The position numbers were made by a program, and so were the translations under genes. Of a stretch of 64,000 bases of DNA, positions 59,442 to 64,000 are shown piece by piece (the stretch's first letter is position 1; the number at the start of each line of letters is the position of its first letter). Source of the DNA: Akkermansia muciniphila (GTDB taxonomy: Bacteria > Verrucomicrobiota > Verrucomicrobiia > Verrucomicrobiales > Akkermansiaceae); assembly GCA_947624785.1 (NCBI GenBank), contig CANQLV010000001.1, forward strand, positions 288,199 through 352,198, in the 5' to 3' direction. A model generated the notes under the pieces. It did no database searches. It had not been told where the DNA came from and saw nothing but the letters and a program-made list of their open reading frames with translations.

Positions 59442-60767
59442 ATGCCCGCTCCCGGTCAGTTTATCCTTAACAAGCAAGTCATCCCGTCCGAGCTGCGCAG
59501 CCGGGAATGGGAAGCTGCGCGCGTGGATTACTGGCGTATGGAGCGGGCCTTTGTGATGGCGGGCAAGGTGCGATTTGAGGATGCCCAGGCTTGCCGGAAT
59601 GCTGCGGCTGCTCTGGCCAACGGGAAAGTGTCTCTGATTGAAGCGCGCCGGGCGGTCCGGGAAGAACTGGAACGCGCCGGCTACCGTCCCACGCCGGGAA
59701 CCGCCGGAACGATTAAAGACATCTACACCCCGCGCCGCCTGGATGTAACCTTGAAAACCAATGTCAACATGGCGCGCGGATATGCGGAAAAGAACCGGCT
59801 CACGGGCAATGCCATGTACCCGGCCAGCGAGCTGCACCGCAACCGTCAATCCCGCGAGCCCAGGGACTGGCAAACGCGCTGGAATGAGGCCGCCGCCTCC
59901 GTCAATTATGAGGGTGTGGCCAGGGACGGTTCTTTCATTGCTCTGAATGATTCCCCCATTTGGGCGGCGCTGTCCCGGTGGCGGACGCCTTACCCGCCTT
60001 TTGACTACGGCAGCGGCATGTGGTGGCGTCCGGTGAAATGGCGTGTTGCCGAGAAAAAAGGCCTGGTAACGGACGAAGATATGGCCCGCATCGAATCTCA
60101 GCGGCCGGAGTCGTTCAACCATGATGTTGCCTTGGACACCAATATCCGGGATGAAGACTTGGGCGCAGCCCTGGCCGAACAGATGAAGGGCATTGCAGAA
60201 TGGGACGGTTCCTCCCTGCGCCTGGTGGACCGCAACGGCACACGTCCCTATGATGCCGGAGAGATTGGCCGGGTGATCGCCACCCAACCGCGCGAGGACG
60301 TGCCGGCATCTCTGCGCACCAACTACCAGGCCGACGCCCTGGCTGAATTTTTAAGCAATCCCGACGGCTTCCGGGCCGATGCGCCAGAGAACCGCGCGGG
60401 ATTGGACATGATTGAAGACGTGGCGCGCCTGTTTGGCCGGATTCTGCCGGACGCAGCCCCGGAACTGGAAACGTCCCTCACCCTGACAGCGCAGGATCTG
60501 GCAGCCCTGCAATCCGGCGTCTATCGCGTGCCGCTCACGGTAGCCGCATTACCGGCTGTGCCCGTCGGGAGTGCGTCCCCTGCCTCCGGCAACGTGCGCC
60601 TGGTGGTGCAAGGCGGCAGCAGCGCCCGGCGCATTGACTTGGCGGCGGCTGCCATCGGCCGCCAGGTGGCGCCCGGCAGCCGGGTATTGTTGGGCGGTAC
60701 GGCGTACCGCGTCATCGGCATCGACACGGCCACCAGGCCGGCAACCATCACTGTGCGCGAATTATGA
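59442..60767 (+). CDS. MuF-like head morphogenesis protein
   Basis: A 441-residue protein with the MuF core: TLKTNVNMARGYAEKNRLTG, HRNRQSREPRDWQTRWNEAA, and IWAALSRWRTPYPPFDYGSG with the conserved Trp/Pro pattern. The C-terminal third (SASPASGNVRLVVQGGSSAR, VLLGGTAYRVIGIDTATRPA) is an added beta-rich part of unknown role. MuF-type proteins enter the head and often carry toxin-like tails; I do not see a clear toxin here. The stop overlaps the next start (ATGA). Confidence 0.78.
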   Translation: MPAPGQFILNKQVIPSELRSREWEAARVDYWRMERAFVMAGKVRFEDAQACRNAAAALANGKVSLIEARRAVREELERAGYRPTPGTAGTIKDIYTPRRLDVTLKTNVNMARGYAEKNRLTGNAMYPASELHRNRQSREPRDWQTRWNEAAASVNYEGVARDGSFIALNDSPIWAALSRWRTPYPPFDYGSGMWWRPVKWRVAEKKGLVTDEDMARIESQRPESFNHDVALDTNIRDEDLGAALAEQMKGIAEWDGSSLRLVDRNGTRPYDAGEIGRVIATQPREDVPASLRTNYQADALAEFLSNPDGFRADAPENRAGLDMIEDVARLFGRILPDAAPELETSLTLTAQDLAALQSGVYRVPLTVAALPAVPVGSASPASGNVRLVVQGGSSARRIDLAAAAIGRQVAPGSRVLLGGTAYRVIGIDTATRPATITVREL

Positions 60768-61405
60768 TCAGTCTGAATGTGACCATCACGGGCGGCATTG
60801 CTTTGAAACTTGGGCGCAAAGAACAGGCCCAGGTGAATGAAGCCATTGCCTTGGACCTTCAGGACAACCTGCGTACCCGCTTTGAGGATCGCGGCGGCCG
60901 GTCTTTTTGGGCGGACGCTGCCCGCGCCACCGTCGTGGAACCGGACGGCAATGACCGGTTGGCCGTGCGTGTGTACAAGCGCGGCGTCCGGCACCAGTGG
61001 CTTGGCTCCATTAAGGCCCTGGGAGGTCCGCTACGCGCCAGCGGCCGACCGTCCGAAGTGACGGGAGAACCGACCAAAAATCTGGCCATCCCGACGGAGT
61101 ATGCCCCGTATGGGTTGAGCATCCAGCAGGCAGGGCTGGGGGGAAGCCTGGTGTTTGTGCCTTGCAAGGGGCCTGCAACGGGGGTGCTGGTTGGCGGCAA
61201 AGACGTTCCCATCACGAGGGGACCGCGCAAGGGGCAGACCCGGCGTGTGGCAGATCCGCAAAGCCCGATTTTCTACATCCTGATGCGGGAGGTCACCATA
61301 CCGGAACACCCGGATGTGATGCCCGATGAAGACGAAGTGCGCAGCGTGGCCGAGGAAGCCGTACATGATGCCCTGGATTTTTTAAGCAGAAAGAAGAAAT
61401 CATGA
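60764..61405 (+). CDS. Phage virion morphogenesis (Mu G-like) protein
   Basis: A 213-residue protein (LDLQDNLRTRFEDRGGRSFW, HQWLGSIKALGGPLRASGRP, LAIPTEYAPYGLSIQQAGLG, FLSRKKKS end), consistent with the virion-morphogenesis family that completes the head-tail joint. It overlaps both neighbours by 4 bp (ATGA). Confidence 0.7.
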   Translation: MISLNVTITGGIALKLGRKEQAQVNEAIALDLQDNLRTRFEDRGGRSFWADAARATVVEPDGNDRLAVRVYKRGVRHQWLGSIKALGGPLRASGRPSEVTGEPTKNLAIPTEYAPYGLSIQQAGLGGSLVFVPCKGPATGVLVGGKDVPITRGPRKGQTRRVADPQSPIFYILMREVTIPEHPDVMPDEDEVRSVAEEAVHDALDFLSRKKKS

Positions 61406-61875
61406 AGAAAGCGCCCAGTTACCTTTATGCCCGTAAACTGATGGGACATTTACAGGGGGACACAGATCTTGCCCCGCTGGTGATGCCGGGCCTGTTTGAC
61501 CGCGTGAGCCAGTGTGACCTGCTCCTGATGACGGCCAATTCCCAGTATTGCTGCGTGGCCGTCACACCGGGCGATCCAACCAACACGGACCAGGCGCAGC
61601 GCACGCGCACCACACGGATGGATTGCCCGATGGTAGTCGGCATCTACATGCAGCAGGAATCCCTGTTGCCGCCAGGGTATGAATCCGTGGATGAATATCT
61701 GGCCGACGTCGCGGCTACCATTATTGCGCGTGTCCAGAACTGGATGCGTGATGAAGAGGACAACCAGGAAGAACCGGTCGTTATTGGCGTAACGCCGCTG
61801 GATTTGAGCAAGCTGGAAAAAATCAAGAACCTGGTAGGCAAGGCCGTCGTGCTGGCTCCGAGACTTTTTTATTAA
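61402..61875 (+). CDS. Tail terminator-like protein
   Basis: A 157-residue alpha/beta protein (YARKLMGHLQGDTDLAPLVM, VAATIIARVQNWMRDEEDNQ, KIKNLVGKAVVLAPRLFY). The position between the G-like and tail-tube genes is that of a tail terminator or neck subunit. The family is not certain. Confidence 0.55.
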   Translation: MKKAPSYLYARKLMGHLQGDTDLAPLVMPGLFDRVSQCDLLLMTANSQYCCVAVTPGDPTNTDQAQRTRTTRMDCPMVVGIYMQQESLLPPGYESVDEYLADVAATIIARVQNWMRDEEDNQEEPVVIGVTPLDLSKLEKIKNLVGKAVVLAPRLFY

Positions 61876-61896
61876 CCCTGAACCATAAATTAAACC

Positions 61897-62100
61897 ATGG
61901 CAAAAGCAGAAACCAAACAGGAACAGGCCCCGGCAGCAGCCGTGGGGGAAGCAACGCAGGAAGCCGCCGTCAAGGTGCGCATCCTCAAAACGGGCACCGA
62001 GATTGACGGCTGGCGCTTTGCCGCCGGCGCGCTGGTGACGGTAACGGCCAAACAGGCCGAGACCCTTATAGCCGACAAGGCCGCCAGGCGCGTGTATTAA
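61897..62100 (+). CDS. Small phage protein before the tail tube gene
   Basis: A 67-residue protein with an Ala/Glu-rich start and a beta-type end (VRILKTGTEIDGWRFAAGAL, VTVTAKQAETLIADKAARRV). This resembles the small DUF2635-like proteins found near tail genes in transposable phages. Confidence 0.5.
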   Translation: MAKAETKQEQAPAAAVGEATQEAAVKVRILKTGTEIDGWRFAAGALVTVTAKQAETLIADKAARRVY

Positions 62101-62138
62101 CATCAGGCTCAACTATTAAAGAAGAAAGACTAAACATC

Positions 62139-62726
62139 ATGAGTGAAGCAACAAGACGAGTGAACTACCTGATTGGCGGCATGCCGGTCAGGATTGCCAA
62201 ATTCGGAGCGACGGACGGCAGCAAGACGGTAGGAGCGGACGCATGTCCGGCAATCCCCACCTCCGAAGCTCCCGGCCCCTGGCTGTACCTGGGCAAAATC
62301 AAGAGCGGCCAGGTGGAGCAGGTCAAGAAGAACGTCCAGATTGAGGGCGTGAATGACGCCACCGGCATGTATGAGACGGAGGATGTTACCATGGTGCAGC
62401 AGTACAAGCTTAAATTCACCACGCAGTACATTGCGCCGGAAGTGATTCAACTTGCCTTTGGCGTGGCTGATGAACTGGCGGACAATCAGGAAGCCGTGCC
62501 GTTTGTGTCCAACGGAGAAATCAAGGTTTGGCTATATGGCCGCCTGACGGATCACGCCGAAAACGGCAAGGAACTGATGGAGTGGTGCGTCATGGGGAGA
62601 TTGCGGCTGACGAATACTCCGAATTTCGCATCCGACCCGGCAACCGCTGAATGGGAATTGAGCATTGAATACAGCCCGCTGCAAAAGCTGACGCCCAAGG
62701 CATTGGCATCTCCGGCGACGGCCTGA
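62139..62726 (+). CDS. Tail tube (major tail) protein
   Basis: A 195-residue beta-rich protein (YLIGGMPVRIAKFGATDGSK, WLYLGKIKSGQVEQVKKNVQ, QYKLKFTTQYIAPEVIQLAF, WCVMGRLRLTNTPNFASDPA). The size and context fit the tail tube subunit of a siphovirus-type tail. No sheath gene precedes it, so the tail is more likely non-contractile than Mu-type. Confidence 0.65.
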   Translation: MSEATRRVNYLIGGMPVRIAKFGATDGSKTVGADACPAIPTSEAPGPWLYLGKIKSGQVEQVKKNVQIEGVNDATGMYETEDVTMVQQYKLKFTTQYIAPEVIQLAFGVADELADNQEAVPFVSNGEIKVWLYGRLTDHAENGKELMEWCVMGRLRLTNTPNFASDPATAEWELSIEYSPLQKLTPKALASPATA

Positions 62727-62786
62727 TGAAAACCCGGAGCGGCGGGGGCAGGCAGCCTCCGCCCTCCGCAACCCTAATCACGAGAC

Positions 62787-64000
62787 ATGGAACTGGTAAT
62801 TGATGGCAGAACAATGGCGCTCCGCTGGCCCTCCGGGGTGCCGGTGACGGATGTGTCCCTGGTGCTGGGCGATACGGTGCCGGTACGCATCCGTGTGGAG
62901 CATGCCCTGGATAATTGCACACCGGCGCTGGCGGTCAAGCAGACGATAGGCAGCCCTGACCTGGTCATGACCGTGACCGGGTTTGTCCGTGAAGATAACT
63001 GGCAGACGGCTGACTGGGTGGTCAATACGGTGCCGCTCCAGGAGGCGCTTGACAGTGCGGACAGCGTGGCCCTGGTGGCCGAGGTGGTGCTGGTGGCCCC
63101 TGATGGAGCGCAGCACACGTCCCGCCCGATCCGGGTGACGGTGCGCCGGGACATCCTGCCGGCGGATTACGCGCCGCCCGTCGAAGTGTTGGCCGACTGG
63201 TCCGAACTGGTAGCCGACGCTCTGGCCGCGCAGCTGCCGGACGCGCTCAAGGAGGCGGGCGTGGAATTGGAAGCCGCAACCGGGCAATCCACCTTGTCCA
63301 GCGGAGATGCCGCCGACACCTGGACCATCGTCGGAGGCTACGCGATGACCTGGGGAGACGAAATTCTGGCGGGGCATCTGCCCGACAGCTGCCGCCTGAA
63401 AAGCATTTCCACCGTGTATTTTTTCACCGACCCGGCCCTGAATCAATATTGCCTGCGTGTCTGGCGGCTGACGGACGGAGCTTACAGCCTGATTGGCACC
63501 TCCGCCTATGTGTCCAACCTGTCCAGCGGCCAGACGGCCACGTGGGTATTTACGCCGGGCGTTACATTGCAGCGCGGAGACAAAATCATCATCCAGGTGT
63601 GCGAGGGGACGGAGATGACGCCCTACGCGCTGGGCATGCACGCTGTCCTGACCCCTTCCGTCCCCGGACGCGGTTTGATCACGGAGGTGTCCAACCCGCC
63701 CGCCGTGAATGGTACGATGGCTCCCTTGATGACCGTGGTGGTGGACTATGACGACGGCATCACCCTGGGAGGGATGGAGCTGGCCACCGCGCGGCAACTG
63801 GATAGCCTGGGGCGGGATGTGCGCCAATCTTCCGCGACCGCCGAGGCTGCGGCGCGGACGGCTGGCCAGGCAGCCGCTACCGCGTCCACGGCTGCCGATA
63901 ACGCCGCAACATCTGCCACTAGCGCGGCCAATTCCGCGACGGCGGCCCAGCAAGCTTTGGCAGCCATGCCGCAGGTGGACGCTTCCGGCAACATGACGCT
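62787..64000 (+). CDS. Phage tail/fibre-like protein, cut by the window edge
   Basis: An open frame of 404 codons from ATG 62787 to the window end. The first 160 residues (MELVIDGRTMALRWPSGVPV ...) are beta-rich, the middle is also beta-rich with AVLTPSVPGRGLITEVSNPP, and from about residue 345 an Ala/Thr/Ser-rich heptad-like stretch (ATAEAAARTAGQAAATASTA) begins, typical of trimeric coiled coils in tail fibres. The right end is missing. Confidence 0.6.
   Translation, partial: MELVIDGRTMALRWPSGVPVTDVSLVLGDTVPVRIRVEHALDNCTPALAVKQTIGSPDLVMTVTGFVREDNWQTADWVVNTVPLQEALDSADSVALVAEVVLVAPDGAQHTSRPIRVTVRRDILPADYAPPVEVLADWSELVADALAAQLPDALKEAGVELEAATGQSTLSSGDAADTWTIVGGYAMTWGDEILAGHLPDSCRLKSISTVYFFTDPALNQYCLRVWRLTDGAYSLIGTSAYVSNLSSGQTATWVFTPGVTLQRGDKIIIQVCEGTEMTPYALGMHAVLTPSVPGRGLITEVSNPPAVNGTMAPLMTVVVDYDDGITLGGMELATARQLDSLGRDVRQSSATAEAAARTAGQAAATASTAADNAATSATSAANSATAAQQALAAMPQVDASGNMT

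Larger units (their letters stand above)
39241..64000. mobile_element. Mu-like transposable prophage (left part; right end outside the window)
   Basis: Genes for a MuA-type DDE transposase, MuB-type ATPase, Gam, a DUF3102-like protein, a Ner/Cro-like protein, a repressor, an amidase, a two-gene terminase, DUF935 portal, Mu I-like protease, decoration and capsid proteins, DUF1320, MuF, virion morphogenesis and tail proteins follow one another from about 40 kb to the edge. The left boundary is proposed at 39241 from TG-starting, 11-bp-periodic repeats; if wrong, it lies before 39954. The right boundary is not seen. Confidence 0.8.

Overview
The window looks like chromosome of an Akkermansia-type Verrucomicrobiota bacterium. 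The reasons are a GC-rich Gram-negative gene set (lpxB, an RND efflux operon), several secreted proteins ending in a PEP-CTERM sorting tail (VPEP, hydrophobic stretch, RRRR), weak Shine-Dalgarno sequences, and a type I-C CRISPR-Cas locus. The genus is an inference from style and content, not from a marker gene.

Region 1 (1-24.6 kb) is mostly core genome: the end of an M3 metallopeptidase, a three-gene RND efflux operon (adaptor, pump, outer-membrane factor), two PEP-CTERM proteins (one a GDSL/SGNH hydrolase with a long glycine-rich repeat region), a NUDIX protein, a YcxB-like membrane protein, a PTS EIIA-like protein coupled to a ClC channel, a RAYT (REP-associated transposase) with a matching short element 2 kb away, another PEP-CTERM protein, glutamate dehydrogenase, lpxB, a DedA protein, a C_GCAxxG_C_C protein, two tandem ferritin-like proteins, a thioredoxin-like protein and tRNA-Val(GAC).

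Region 2 (25.0-29.5 kb) is a small island of podovirus-like structural genes next to the tRNA: portal, Bbp19-like, scaffold-like, tail-tubular-A-like and two small genes. No capsid, terminase or lysis genes are present. It reads as a prophage remnant or a domesticated cluster.

Region 3 (29.6-39.2 kb) is a type I-C CRISPR-Cas locus. The adaptation genes cas4-cas1-cas2 lie on the minus strand and lead into array 1. The interference genes cas3-cas5-cas8c-cas7 lie on the plus strand and end at array 2. The arrays use two repeat variants (33 and 31 nt) with compensatory stem changes. The locus shows decay: cas1 is frameshifted by a 23-bp tandem duplication, the 5' end of cas3 appears frameshifted by one base, and array 2 has no recognisable leader because sequence that may be the end of a transposable prophage starts 44 bp beyond its last repeat.

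Region 4 (about 39.2 kb to the window end) is a Mu-like transposable prophage, cut by the right edge. Its early genes (Ner/Cro-like, sigma-like, DUF3102-like, MuA, MuB, Gam, a possible GemA-like gene) run leftward. A repressor, an AT-rich two-gene cargo module, lysis genes and head/tail genes run rightward. Unusual features are the divergent early region, a terminase large subunit split into overlapping ATPase and nuclease genes, and a portal protein with a C-terminal nuclease-like extension that is interrupted near its end.
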